A DNA stretch of 64,000 bases from Ephydatia muelleri (GCA_013339895.1 JABACO010000121.1:32283-96282); one strand, 5' to 3'. Shown: positions 48,011 to 58,921, numbered from the stretch's first letter. Numbers and translations are program-made. Notes: generated by a model not told the origin, from the letters alone.

Positions 48011-48168
48011 TAGTACAAAGGGAAAAAAGCGTCGAATCATTTAGAAATCATTGCGTGATTGAACAGAAAATCACACGAAAATCAATTGAAGCGTGTGATT
48101 TTTGTGCTGTTTTCTGTTCAATCACGCAGTGATATCTAAATGAATCGACGCTTTTTCCCCCTGTGGTA
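48011..48168. mobile_element. Small fold-back element (hairpin about 158 bp)
   Basis: Left arm AAAAAAGCGTCGAATCATTT and TTGCGTGATTGAACAGAAAA (48024-48070) pairs with the right arm to 48155 (GTTCAATCACGCAGTGATAT, AATGAATCGACGCTTTTT). The loop is about 15-20 bases. It is non-coding. Confidence 0.85.
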
Positions 48169-48343
48169 TATTTAGAACACTATTCGATATAACGTCTAAA
48201 TGTTCTTTCTTAGAATTGCCAGGTTGCAGCACAAACTTTTACGTACAGGTGGTTCGTTTGGAGGATCGTGTAGAAACTCTACATTTTGACTTTAATAGGC
48301 GTTGCAGAATTCCGATGACGTTGAATTCGTCTCACGGTTCGGA

Positions 48344-48986
48344 TAGCTATCGTACCCAAACCCCACTGACGTAAGCATATCACATGATGTACAATATTAT
48401 GTCTATTACGTAGCCATTAATGTATTAATGGTTATTTTTAAACAGTGAAACAACACTAAAATACCAATACATGATGTAAATAGGAATTGGTTTAAACCTT
48501 GATAAAGATGCACAATTGAAGCGGCAGGGAGTCAATAAATTAATGGAGGGCTATCAGCTAGGTCAACAGGAGAGTGGTTGAAAGCATGCCCATGAAGAGT
48601 GGGTTGAAAGCATGCCCATGAAGAGTGGTTGAAAGCATGCCCATGAAGAGTGGTTGAAAGCATGCCCATGAATATATGATCGAGTCCCTCTGATGCACAT
48701 GATGGAGGAGCGTAGGGGGAGGCCATGGTTGAACTATATGTGTGGCCCCACTTTGCTGACAGCTGGGTAGCGATACGTTTGTGTACAACTGTGTGCCTTC
48801 ACTTCCTAAGCCTCCAGAGGCGGAGAAGATAAGTGGGGCATATATTCAACTTCGATTGAGGATCTTCGCTCGTATAGGCTCGCTTCTTTGAGACCTCATG
48901 GGAACGTTGCAGGGAGGTCGTCTATTTACGTAGCCATGATACATTATGTGATATGCTTAAGTCAGTGGGTCTGGGTACAAGACTAG
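48344..48986. mobile_element. 643-bp MITE with ~75-bp terminal inverted repeats
   Basis: Left end TAGCTATCGTACCCAAACCC then CACTGACGTAAGCATATCAC; right end GTGATATGCTTAAGTCAGTG then GGTCTGGGTACAAGACTAG. Both arms continue into TACGTAGCCAT. Four tandem copies of a 25-bp unit lie inside. There is no coding capacity. The CCAGACCC core links it to other small elements in this window. Confidence 0.85.
48571..48671. repeat. 25-bp tandem repeat, four copies, inside the MITE
   Basis: AGAGTGGTTGAAAGCATGCC CATGA repeated at 48571, 48596 (with one extra G), 48622 and 48647. There are no spacers, so this is not CRISPR-like. Confidence 0.95.
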
Positions 48987-49518
48987 TAGAGTCTTTGTGG
49001 TTACTCGGGAGCTTTGCGTAACCTGAGATAGCTATTAAGAACCAAACTGGGGTAGAACAGCTTCGTTAGCTCATTTGGGTTTACTGCATGGAAGGGTTAA
49101 TATATCGGGCAAAGCGCTGTGATATATATTTGCCCCCTCTCACGAATTAACGGTGGCCAGGTACTTGGGTTGATGCTTACATAAATCTTGCACCATCAGT
49201 AATGGTTGCAACAACAGACATGTAAATGTAGCTAGGGGACCTATCATCTGGAAGAGAGCGTGTGGTCATATCATGGGTTGGAAATTCGCAGCTGACTTTC
49301 CGTTTGAAAAACAGATGTAAAAAAGTGTAGAAATAAGAAGGCACAATAAACTGATAAATTAACGAGGGAGTAGATCCAAATTACATGGGAAATGAGACTA
49401 TATTAAGGAGTGCATTCAAAAAAGTACACATCAGTGGCTGATTAGGATTAAAAAAGCATGCATGTGTAAATCCTTAACATTAGTAATGATGCGTGCAGAA
49501 ATAACTAACTAAACTTAC
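48987..49518. other. Presumed intron, no exon seen
   Basis: AT-rich sequence downstream (on the minus strand) of the LRR exon at 49519. Confidence 0.4.
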
Positions 49519-49602
49519 TCTAGTGATTCCACCTTTGGTAATTTCTGGAGCAAGTGCTTCAAAGCTAATAACTTTTCCTTTTGACACAGGTCATCCCTTA
49601 TC
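49519..49602 (-). CDS. First LRR exon (84 nt) after the NACHT exon
   Basis: Acceptor ctatttcag (exon base 49602), donor gtaagttt. It enters and leaves in phase 2 and joins in frame to the NACHT exon (donor after 49650). It encodes IRDDLCQKEKLLALKHLLQK then LPKVESLE, one 28-residue leucine-rich repeat, the standard 84-nt LRR exon of animal NLR genes. Confidence 0.75.
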
Positions 49603-49649
49603 CTGAAATAGACATTATGCATAGCAGTGCAGTAAGTACTTTTACTTAC

Positions 49650-51251
49650 TGTAAATTTTTTACATTTTCCATAGTTGTTAACTGTTTTGTAATATTGTCA
49701 AGTCCCTCAGCAGTCAGTTGACACCACAGTACAATGCTCCTTACAGTATTACGTGCTGACTCCAGACAATATCCAATGACAGAGTAATCAAGCAAGGTGA
49801 GGGTGTCATTAACAATTTGCAACTTTCCATCAGCTTTAGAAAAAAGTTCTCTACATCTCTGACCATTCTGTGATTCAAATACACAATGCAAAGCTCTCAG
49901 GGTAACTGGCATCTTTCTACCATCTTTATAAGTCTGCAGAATGTCCATTATTGCAGCCCAATGATCAGGATTCTGTAGTTTTGTTATGCCACAGAAAAAC
50001 TTCAACACCACTCCCATATGAGGTTGAACAATATCCTCACTGATGGCTTTAAGCTGCTCACCAGAAGGAAGTCTGCTGGCATAGTAAGCAGCAAGAAACT
50101 CCTGGTGGGTTAGGTGAACAAATGTCAACACATGACTAGCACCGCATTCTTCCTCATTCTCATCTACCACAAGGATACCTAGATTTGCTAAACTTGCTAT
50201 TGAACTTTCCTCACACATTGGTCTCAGTTCCTCTTGAGTAATAGATGTCTTTGAAGCAATAACGGTTGTGTATGCAAGTTTGGATATAATTTGAAACATG
50301 GAAATTTCTGGGTATGGTAGTGTCTCTAGGTCTCTTAATTCAATCTTTCTGTTTTCCTTTCTGAAATATCTAATAAGGGACATAATGGTAAACTGACGAT
50401 ACACATCTGTTTCAGTCTCAGGAAGAGGTGTTGTTTTTTTATGACATTTGTTAAAAATGAAGATGATCATGACAAGATTGAAAGGTACATAGCACATGTG
50501 TTTTATGTTTGGATGGCTATGCAGGTAGGTTTGGAGCTCTTCAACCTTTGTGGAACTGTCTGGATAGCTTTTGACAATGTATTCATCAATCTGCTTTGTA
50601 AGGAAACCAAGTACTTCCCCACGAATATGAACAGTTTTCCTCAGCTCTACAGAGGCATTTGGCCGTGAGGTTACTACTATAGTTGAACAGGTGAGTTCTT
50701 CTCCTCGTAGAACTTGTTCAAACCAACAATTCTCGTCTGTAGAATACGGTTTTATATATTCATCCAACCCATCAAACACAAAGCATACACTTTCCCCCCT
50801 TGTTTCTTCAATTTTAAGCTCCAAATCAGTCATTTTAAAATGTTCCAGAATTGTGTGTAATTTTATAGGTGCCTTTTATTAAAATGGCGTAAAGGAATGA
50901 GAAACAGATACTTGATAAAATCCAAAATGGTTTCTTCTCCCCAGTCTTTGCTTATTTTTCTTGTCAATGTAGTCTTGCCACATCCAGGTCTTCCTTCAAG
51001 TAGTAATATTCTGTTGTCGGGGGTGACACTTCTGAAGAGATCATGGTATGAAATGGTGACCTTTGTCTCAACAACATCATCTACAGATCCTTGAATTGTG
51101 TTGAGGAAAAACTCATCATTAAGTGTGTTTGTTGTATCTTTGATGAGAGCAAGATTGACATAAGAGAATGTTCCGACAGGAGGAAAGTCAACTTGGGCTG
51201 GTTTATGATTACGATACCTGTACTTGAGGTCCTGAGTATATTTATTACAAC
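49650..51251 (-). pseudogene. NACHT-domain exon of an NLR-type receptor, with one frameshift
   Basis: Long exon on the minus strand, acceptor ttccatcctacactatag, donor gtaagtaa. In order: YTQDLKYRYRNHKPA and YVNLALI before the domain; Walker A GRPGCGKTTL (about 50975-51000); Walker B CFVFDGLDEY; sensor VVTSRPNA; then PLPETETDVYRQFTIMSLIR and the winged-helix motif FVHLTHQEFLAAYYASRLP. These are the hallmarks of NACHT NTPases, which in animals oligomerise on ligand sensing and recruit Death-family adaptors. The 5' part (to about 50868) and the 3' part (from about 50873) are in different frames; the join is at an A-run (50874-50877, T on the plus strand). Either the gene is decayed or this is an assembly error. 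It leaves in phase 2 into the LRR exon at 49602 and enters in phase 1, as the Death exon leaves. Confidence 0.85.
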
Positions 51252-51639
51252 CTATAGTGTAGGATGGAAAATTAGCATGCTAATGAATGATGGAATCCTA
51301 CTTAACAAAAACCCAATGCAGTACAAATGGTGCATAATTAACATCTGCAGTTCATGTGTTCAACCATACCAACACACTGTGCGTGATACAACGTTAATTG
51401 ATTCTGAATGATCATGACTCTATTTGCTGTTTGATCAGTAAGTGGAAGAACATCAACCATTTCTGTAATAAATGTTGTTGTTGAGTCACCTTGAAACTTA
51501 GAACACATTTATAGCTACCAGCTTCCAATGTCTGCCAAAGAGTTCGTTTATCATAGAAGTCAGGATTGTAGTAGGAAGCTTTCCCAGCCACACAATTGCT
51601 GCAGTACTGATTGATATCCTTTTGTCATATGAACACATG
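51252..51639. other. Region between NACHT exon and gypsy relic
   Basis: On the minus strand a stretch (about 51600-51480) reads CVAGKASYYNPDFYDKRTLW then QTLEAGSYKC before changing frame. It may be part of another exon, but it has no clear splice partners and I leave it unassigned. Confidence 0.3.
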
Positions 51640-53520
51640 TGTCCATGTACGTTACTTGTAAGGAGTTGGGAGCACCTGTCAGGCCAAAAGCATTCATGCA
51701 CATTGTTACAACCCCATTCCTGATCTTGGGTAGTAGGCTGTCATTTCCTTGTCCTTTACATAAAGTGGAAGCTGCCAGGATCCTGACCGGAAGTCTACTG
51801 TTGAAAACATGGTTGTTTCACCCATTTGGTCTTGTACCTCATCAGGCAGGGGTAGTGGTAAGTATCTATTGTTGTTCTTTTATTAAAAGTCAACACATAG
51901 TCAGATGTCTCTACACTTTTTCAACATACACAGCGGGTGCCGATCTTGGACTGCTGCTCTCCTCAATGATGCCTTGCTCCAGCATGTTCTTGATTTGCTC
52001 TTCCAGTTCAGCAACTGTTCAGGAATGTGACACAGTGAGACTCTGACAGACACACCTGTTGTTGGGATATGTAGTGGTCTGCATAGTCAGTTTTTCAAGG
52101 CAGTGTTTGGAACAAGATTTTGAACTCAGCTACCATAGTCTGTTGCTCAGATATTGGGCACACTGGTAAATCATAGAAGGCCACACAGTTTCCAAATTTT
52201 GGAATAGCACATTCATGTTCCACATCTTCATCCTGCATGTTTACAGCCACTGCTGCAGAATAAAGTTTATTCTTAGCCTTCTTTATGATGGTCAGGAACG
52301 TTGATAACTCATCCAACATCATGCGTTTTCCTTTGTTGCTGTTGTGTTACAGTTGTAGTGAACCAATTGACCAATCCATGTTTGTAAATGAAGTCAACAC
52401 TAAGGATTGCTGCTGTAATCAAGTTATCCACTACCATATTAAGTTGCATGTGCTCAATTGTTATTTCAACCACTTGATAGGGACATTAACGTAATGAAAA
52501 ATCATGAGCTGTTCTCCTGAATGATTGTATAAGCTAGAACTGTGATGACGCTTGAAGAAGGAAGCGCTGTCGATATACCTGTTGTAGGGATGGAAGAGAA
52601 ACTTGGAGAAGAAACACAAGCGCAGAAAACTAGCTCACCAAATAGCACTGCTAATTGAAGAGGTTGCGGTGTTGTTGTCGGTAAGAGATGAGCGACGAGT
52701 CGAGTGTTTTCATTGAACAACAGTGCTGGAAACGAGAAGGAAACGCAAAATGCCTTTCGCAGGGTGGTAGAATGGGGCACAGGGCCTAGAAATTGTCGTC
52801 AGCAGGGAAGAGATAACGGGGCATCCGTAGAGTCAACAGGCATCCCTAGTATCGTGTGTAGACCCCGCATTAGATAATGTAGTTACAATAGCAGCCATTG
52901 AAAGTACAATCACAGGAAAACAGGGTGCGGCACAAGTGACGTCTTGTTGGATTCGGGATCGCCAGTCTCGTTGGTGCAGAGGGCGGCATTGAATGCAGCA
53001 GACAATGTCTGACTAGTTACGCTTAACGCTCCAATGCTGTGTATGGCCCCCACCGCTCTCAACTGCCTTGATATACTATTAGTCCTTCCCAACATTGATG
53101 CATGTAGCAATAGCGAAGAACGAGCAGCTGCATCGAGACCAGGCATCACTTGGTCCAGTGATCGTTTGAGTTCATAAAGATACAACGATAGTGCTTCTCC
53201 CGATCCAAGTCTGCGCTTTAAACTATACACAAAGTTTGCCGGTATGATCCTCTCAATCATTTCTATATTTGTCTTTTTCTTGCAGCTCTTTAGTCTCCCT
53301 GCTCATCTTTGCCGAGATCCATCCCTTTTGCAAGCGCTTCGTCATTCAGCAGGGTAGGTAGCTTTCAAGGCCTTAGTCATTTCATCCCACCCTTGCTGCA
53401 GATTTCAAAACGTTTGAACCATTCTCCCGCATCGCCACTAGCAAACAGGTAGGGTGTACCGACGTGACGTTGCTGTTCTGTCATGCTGCTTCCATTGTTG
53501 TTGCTACATGTACAGTTGTT

Positions 53521-53531
53521 CTCTGCTACCA
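53521..53531 (-). promoter_or_regulatory. Primer-binding site of the gypsy relic (initiator tRNA-Met-like)
   Basis: Minus-strand TGGTAGCAGAG directly follows ...GATTACA. It is complementary to the 3' end of animal initiator tRNA-Met (...CTCTGCTACCA), the primer of reverse transcription in many Ty3/gypsy elements. Confidence 0.75.
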
Positions 53532-53705
53532 TGTAATCACCACGAAAAACTGTTTTATTCAGCCATTATATACAACACATCACAAACCATTACAGATTAC
53601 ACAAAAGGTCACATGACAGGCAAACGTGAGGCACGCCCTACTAGGTATAGAGAAGGGGAGAAAGGAGAACTTCTCCGATTAGATAACTCTCCCATGTGAA
53701 CTGCA
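53532..53705 (-). repeat. Probable LTR (5' LTR on the minus strand), boundary uncertain
   Basis: The inner end is fixed by the primer-binding site; a polyadenylation signal AATAAA and a TATATAAT stretch lie within. The outer end is guessed at TGCAGTTCAC near 53704. No second LTR exists in the window to test it. Confidence 0.4.
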
Positions 53706-55109
53706 CTAGTCAAACACGTACCACAATTATGCATGATGTAATTGTGTGAGAAGTTCATATGACAAATTGTTTCAGTATATATAATTTACCTTTTAGGGAT
53801 TCAGTAGATGGTAATGTAGCAGCAGCAAGAGAAGTGCTTAAAGTTGTTCCTAGGGTGTTACAGGATTACAAACATTACGAAGTATTGATGCAAGGATAAC
53901 TATCAAGTGTGAAGGACACAGAAAGGGTGAAGCTCTTCAAACATGAGCAGCATGCTTAATGCAGAAGTTATATCCTGGAATAGAATCCAGTGAGGGAGCA
54001 AGGAAATAAACTGTATTTATAAAGACATGTAAGCTGATATCATTTTACATAGTTCCATGTAAGTATAGGTGTTTGAAAGTTCAATAAAGTATAATACTTT
54101 TTTGCATGTGCTACGCGACACTTAGAGGAATATCTGGGAAGCTATTACTTCAGTGCAACCAAGGAGCTATAGTAACACACATGAGACTATAGGTACTTAG
54201 ATACAGACAAATTTTAAGTACATATTGTGGTACAAAATATTGAAGAGAAGCTTTGGTAGCTTGCCATCAGGAAAAGAACATAATTATAATCTAAGGGTTT
54301 AGCCAGGTACTGTCACACTGTAAATGGTCCACTCCGTAGATGGTTTCCTTCACCCCTCCCTCCCCCCCCCCCCCCCCCACGGGAATAAAGACTATTGCAG
54401 TAGTAGGTCCACCTGTGCCATAGGTTGTCTCCCAGTCAAGCTTTATTGATTAGTTTAGTTTAAACTATCGCTGCCATCTGTTGCCACATAGTGAGTAATA
54501 ATTGGGTTAATTTGCTGTTCACATGCATGTTATAATGTGGTTAGTCTGTGAGTGATGGAAGATTCGGCGGAATTGAAAGATGCTATGCTGCTTGAAGACG
54601 CAGTGTTGCATCGTCGTGAGATTTCTAACAATTGGAAGTGAATTGTCCGATGAAAAGGTGAGAGGTTTGCGGTCTTCATCAATGGTGAATCGATGTACAG
54701 AAAGAAGAACAAAAGCTTGATAGGCTAATTAGCTTCATGACTATAAATAGTATTGCTATGCATACTCGTTTTACGCATGCGTTTCTTACTAAATAACCTA
54801 CCACGCAGTGTACGCCCAGGCTTTCATATACACTTGCGCTAGTATAATTGCACATACCATTTATTGTGAAGATCAAAAGATTCAAATTGTATTAGACATG
54901 TAGCGTACAAATAAAAAAGCATTTAATATTGGCAATGGCATTTGCTGTTGCTTGCCATAATGACAATACATCATGAACAGGTCACATAGGTACTACACTT
55001 ACACTTACTCGCATTACAGAGTGGTTCTTATAGCCAGGGGTATACAGAGATATCTGGAAATTTGTAGACAGTTTTAAAATTTTCTTTGAAGTTCTTAAGA
55101 TCTCTACTA
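53706..55109. other. No gene; poly-C tract at about 54356-54379
   Basis: AT-rich, probably intronic or transposon-derived. The C-run (CCCTCCCTCCCCCCCCCC) is at 54354-54379. No exon recognised. Confidence 0.4.
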
Positions 55110-55308
55110 ATTTACTGAGAAGGTTGAAAAGTGTGATTCATGTCAAAGGCTTGAGAGAAAGGTGAGCAAATTTACTCCAGAGCTACACGTTGTGTCTACA
55201 GAGCATCAAAAAGGAGTTGACTCTATTGGTCCCTTCTATCATCCATCACACCAAGCACAAACATTCCATGCAAAACCAAGAAGGCTGAGAATGTGTGATG
55301 CATTTTAC
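55110..55308 (+). pseudogene. Retroviral-type integrase fragment (zinc-binding end)
   Basis: Plus-strand frame: KVEKCDSCQRLERKVSKF then TPELHVVSTEHQKGVDSIGP. It matches the second half of the H2C2 zinc finger (C..C) and the linker into the catalytic core (TPELH.I.......W...D.IGP) of gypsy-type integrases and their Ginger relatives. It lies on the opposite strand to the gypsy relic and could be a separate element or a domesticated integrase exon. It ends at a donor-like GTATGTAA near 55312; the next possible exon (after accctcag, 55468) encodes VTLVSFKMCHCMQCAGKEVN and a stop. Confidence 0.5.
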
Positions 55309-55326
55309 AAGGTATGTAATGAGCAT

Positions 55327-55446
55327 GTTGCATGTGTGTGTGTATGTATATGTGTGTGTATGTGTGTGTGTGTTGTGTTGTGTGTGTTGTGTTGTGTGTG
55401 TTCTGTTGTGTGTGTATGTGTGTGTGTGTGAGTATGTGTGTGTGAG
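55327..55446. repeat. (TG)n-rich microsatellite
   Basis: About 120 bases of TG with TATG and TTG interruptions; it explains the Cys-Val frames here. Confidence 0.95.
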
Positions 55447-55653
55447 TACCTCTTTATCACCCTCAGGTAACTCTTGTCAGTTTTAAAATGTGCCATTGTA
55501 TGCAATGTGCAGGCAAAGAGGTTAACTGAGACTTGTAACCACACTTTGCTGATAACGTTTGTACAGATAAAAAGGACAATTTGGTCAGAGACTCATTTTG
55601 ATTGCTGCATATTCTCTTACATTACTTCCAAGCATGAATATCCTCTATATACT

Positions 55654-56095
55654 TCCATGGACTGGCTATTTTTTAGGAAAGCTGACACTAAAGAACTATT
55701 ATGTAACATTCACTTTGACTACCTGCACTCAGTACGTAATAAGCAATGGCTTTGAAAAAAAGAAGAAAAAAATACAAAACAATTTCCATCAGTAATTATT
55801 TTGGCAAGTACTTTTGGAATTTCACTTATATCCCTAACAGAGGTTACATATGCTTGATTTCCTGTCACAAATGTGAGTCCCATGTTTTGCCATTTTTTCT
55901 ACTTACCAGCCTTTGCAAACAGACCATTACTTGAAGACACTTTTTGTCTCTAAAGTACACCTGATTTTAGATCTACAGGTAATACAGCTTGACACTTTAC
56001 ATCCATATAACTCGGGAAGGGTGTAACTTTGGGAGCTCTATGTTACACAATAGTTCTTTAGTGTCAGCTTTCCTAAGAAATAGCCATTCCCTGGG
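55654..56095. repeat. 55-bp inverted repeat pair separated by about 330 bp
   Basis: GGAAAGCTGACACTAAAGAA at 55677 has its complement TTCTTTAGTGTCAGCTTTCC at 56054. Arms span 55654-55708 and 56041-56095 with few mismatches. The interior (55709-56040) shows no transposase. Confidence 0.85.
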
Positions 56096-56946
56096 AAGTA
56101 AACAGATGATAGCCCTATGCAATCCCTCAAGGTGTGGGCAACTGCAGTAGAAATTTATGGAGCAGCACACATGCATTAAACAACATAATTCACATATGGA
56201 CCCTGCATATGGATCAGGCTACAAATGGCTTAAGATTGAGCCCAAACAGCTCATTACAGGACCCTGTGTAATGCCCATCAACAGGAAGCCATATATTTGT
56301 CAAACATGCACCATCATTTTCAGCCAGTAAATGTATGGAAGTACATGGACATTTATTTCTCCTGTGTTGTATAGTTGAAGTGTCATTGTAAATTTGCATG
56401 TTTATCCAAGTGAACAAGCACTTTGCACATGTAGTACAATGCTACCAATAGTGTATAACCACATGGTCATAAACATTAATTCATAGTACTTATTTGTATT
56501 TGTACGACTATCGTGTACATTACGTTTGTGTGTGCACTGCAAATACCTTGGTTTTAAACATGAAGTGAATGAGGCTGATTCAGATGTGGCTTTACAATAA
56601 CATATACATGCACTTGTTTTCTTAAATCTAAATTTCATATTGTATGACAGATATAGATATAGTGAATAGCACAAGGGTGCTAAATATGATAACTCAATGC
56701 AAGCAATGCTGCCCATATATCTGCAGAGATGATGTTGCATCCTATAAGCCACACATTTGTTGAAACTAAACTTAAAGTAAGTGAAGGTGTTTTATTCATT
56801 ACAAAGGGAGAATAGATTGATAAAAACAATGACAAATGTTGGCACTTGATGGGTTGGTGTGATGATTCAACAAAAATTGAATGTGTGACACAACATAATA
56901 GACTGCAACGTAACAGAACACCATACTTAATCACTAAGACACTAAC
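56096..56946. other. Presumed intron; no exon seen
   Basis: AT-rich DNA downstream (minus strand) of the Death exon. Open frames on both strands are short and unsupported. Confidence 0.4.
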
Positions 56947-57223
56947 CTTCATTCAGCAGACAATATGTACTTTTAATTTTTTCAGCCAACACCGACTGAT
57001 CACATGTATTGAGTGCATCAACCAGCTTCCTCCAGGAACATGATGTATCAGACTCCAACCAGAACTGAACCATGTCATGTTTGCATTCTGCCACCTGACC
57101 TCGATTATTAACATCAATCTCTTTTATTTTAGTACCACTGATGTCCAATTGTACACCCAGTGTTTTCCCACTCTACTACTGGTTTTAAAGCACTTGTGAT
57201 GTTTTTCAATGTGAAAGTAGGGT
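56947..57223 (-). pseudogene. Death-domain exon of an NLR-type receptor, with one frameshift
   Basis: Minus-strand exon after a strong acceptor (tgttatctctctgcag, first base 57223) and before donor gttagtgt. The first part reads PTFTLKNITSALKPVVEWEN; after a one-base shift at the A-run 57163-57166 the rest reads LGVQLDISGTKIKEID then AECKHDMVQFWLESDTSCSW and RKLVDALNTCDQSVLAEKI. The spacing of W, LG, I..I, W and W..L..AL is that of a Death domain, the homotypic signalling module at the N-terminus of many invertebrate NLRs. It leaves in phase 1, matching the NACHT exon that enters in phase 1 at 51251. The intervening 5.7 kb would be an intron loaded with the gypsy relic. Confidence 0.75.
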
Positions 57224-57660
57224 CTGCAGAGAGATAACAGGCACAGAGAGACCAGGCTATTACTACCACTGATTTGAAATGCTGCAATTTTGTAAAAGGT
57301 TATTTTGGGATGTTTCCACAATAAAGGGACCTAGTGCATACATTATAAAATTTCTAGCACTTTGCAATAGAAATGTAATGCTTCCATCGAAATGTTTGTT
57401 AATTAAAATTCTATGCCTTACAACTCTATTACAGATACTCTGATTCTCAGTAAGGACATTTGTAGACTTGTACAGAATATTCAAATCTTGAAACGATATG
57501 TGCTAGGCCTCTTTTCGTGGAAACAGATGTTTCTCTGTCACCATTGATCACAAATATATTAACATATGAATGGCCAAAGCATGCATGATTGCTTTACGTC
57601 ATAGCTTTAGAACATGATTTGTTCAGTTGTAGAGTGTTACAGCATTGTATGAACAACCAC

Positions 57661-57691
57661 ATCGCAATACCTCCCACTGTGCAGTCGCCAT
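57661..57691 (-). CDS. Possible first exon of the Death-domain gene
   Basis: ATG at 57691 opens MATAQWEVLR and a GT at 57660-57659 leaves it in phase 1, which fits the Death exon entering at 57223. The donor (CGAT/GTGGTT) is weak; an alternative GAG/GTATTG at 57671 is a better donor but gives the wrong phase. Offered only as a candidate. Confidence 0.3.
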
Positions 57692-58363
57692 GGTAAGGTC
57701 CATGAAATTGTGAAATTCAGTTGAACATAGCAAAACATTGTAATGCTCTATCAAATATTTGAGTGCATTACTGCATGACTAGTCATGATCCCATTAAGTC
57801 ACATGGCTATGCATCATAATGCATCACGCTCACTGTACTATAATAAATGTAACACTGAATAACCCAGAATACAAATGAGAAGCAGAAGGGTTATAATACA
57901 TATTCTTCATGTGAAAGCTATCAAATAAAATGTCAATTCAGGTATTATTTGCGAATATTAGTTTCATAAAATGGATGAATGCATACTTTCAGTAACACAG
58001 AGATGTTGCCTCACCTTGCTGCCCTAACGGTCCGGGGTTCATTTCTACGTTTCCAGATAATATCAGCAACTGCTTTATCAGTAGATATGACACCAGTAAT
58101 GTCAGTATGCACATTGCAACCGCCCTGGACGAGTGACGTGCGCACTGATGTTATGTGTGCGTTTATAGTGTAGGGAAACACACTTATTCAAATCCTGCAC
58201 ACGATTTGAACTCTAGCTATAATGACATACGCGTGCTGACTTCGGTGATAGAAGACTCGTTCGCAATTTAGTGCTGACGTGGACGTCTAGGCCATGCGTG
58301 CACTTCCTGAAGCTAGAGGACGCATTGATTGTTGCACATTCGAGGACGCGGGGTTTACAACTG
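57692..58363. other. No gene; upstream flank of the Death-domain gene
   Basis: AT-rich to 57960, then CpG-richer DNA (58000-58330). May contain the promoter of the minus-strand receptor gene. Confidence 0.35.
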
Positions 58364-58546
58364 TCAACTGCTTTCAAGCCAATCTTTAACCGAAACCTTT
58401 CCTTTATAATGGCTATTCTTTCGCTTCTCATCGTCACAGTTGACGTTTCTTCGGCTAATAAACGATCCAATTCGAGCCCTGTAAGAGTCAAGATCGACAC
58501 CCATGTTTCTCCGCCTCCGACCGCAAATGTAATACATGGTTTCCAC
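58364..58546 (-). CDS. Short open frame with RARIGSF motif, unknown
   Basis: A 60-codon minus-strand frame begins MYYICGRRRRNMGVDLDSYR and continues ARIGSFISRRN. Starts of this kind (short, basic, with Y.ARIG.F) occur at the 5' end of some retroelement ORFs in marine invertebrates, which is only a loose resemblance. It lies 375 bases from the fold-back array. It could equally be chance. Confidence 0.25.
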   Translation of the reverse strand: METMYYICGRRRRNMGVDLDSYRARIGSFISRRNVNCDDEKRKNSHYKGKVSVKDWLESS

Positions 58547-58765
58547 CTCTCTGTAAGTATGTACCGTACAATATAATTTCTACATTTACGGTAGTACAGA
58601 AACTACATGAAAACACTAAACACAATAAACACTTCGCTTACGATCACGTGCGGGAACAGATCATTATCTCCACTACCCCAAATGAAGGATTGGAAGGGTG
58701 CACGTATCGCTGTATTTTCTGTGCGTTTTATAATCCGGCGCAATTTCTGCGTTGATATAGAAATG

Positions 58766-58805
58766 ACTACCCTGGTCACTGATACGCAGTGACCCCTCCT
58801 AGTGT
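58766..58805. repeat. Shared palindromic motif GGTCACTGATACGCAGTGACC, copy 1
   Basis: CTACCCTGGTCACTGATACG then CAGTGACCCCTCC. A second copy with small changes lies at 62100-62133; flanking bases also match (ATGACTACC...; ...AATGTT/AGTGTT). It looks like a transposon terminus or its empty remnant. Confidence 0.6.
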
Positions 58806-58921
58806 TAATCATCTGCACGTTGGAATGTCCCGAAAATGGTGTCACCCAATCATTAGTAGTGTCATGACAATGGATAGCAGTACGATGGAGAATATATGGG
58901 ACAGTTTCCGAGAAATGAAAG

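Larger units (their letters stand above)
51640..53705 (-). mobile_element. Ty3/gypsy LTR retrotransposon relic, with an internal inversion
   Basis: On the minus strand from the right: an LTR end with AATAAA and ...TGATTACA; a primer-binding site (53521-53531); a Gag-like region from 53484 (ASGDAGEWFKRFEICS; GEALSLYLYELKRSLDQVMP) to about 53030. Further left, from about 52500: the C-terminal half of the protease region (VVDNLITAAILSVDFIYKHG), NMLEQGIIEESSSP and the reverse transcriptase pieces FSTVDFRSGSWQLPL and FGLTGAPNSLQ, ending about 51640. Between 52505 and 53030 the coding direction is reversed: the plus strand there carries zinc-knuckle remains (GRMGHRARNCRQQG in broken frame) and the protease active-site motif VLLDSGSPVSLVQ. 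Many stops and shifts; no RNase H, integrase or second LTR in place. It is long dead. Confidence 0.85.

Noticed and set aside
48571-48671. CRISPR-like repeat
   Set aside because: Four 25-bp units directly abut with no spacers, and they lie in a eukaryotic MITE.
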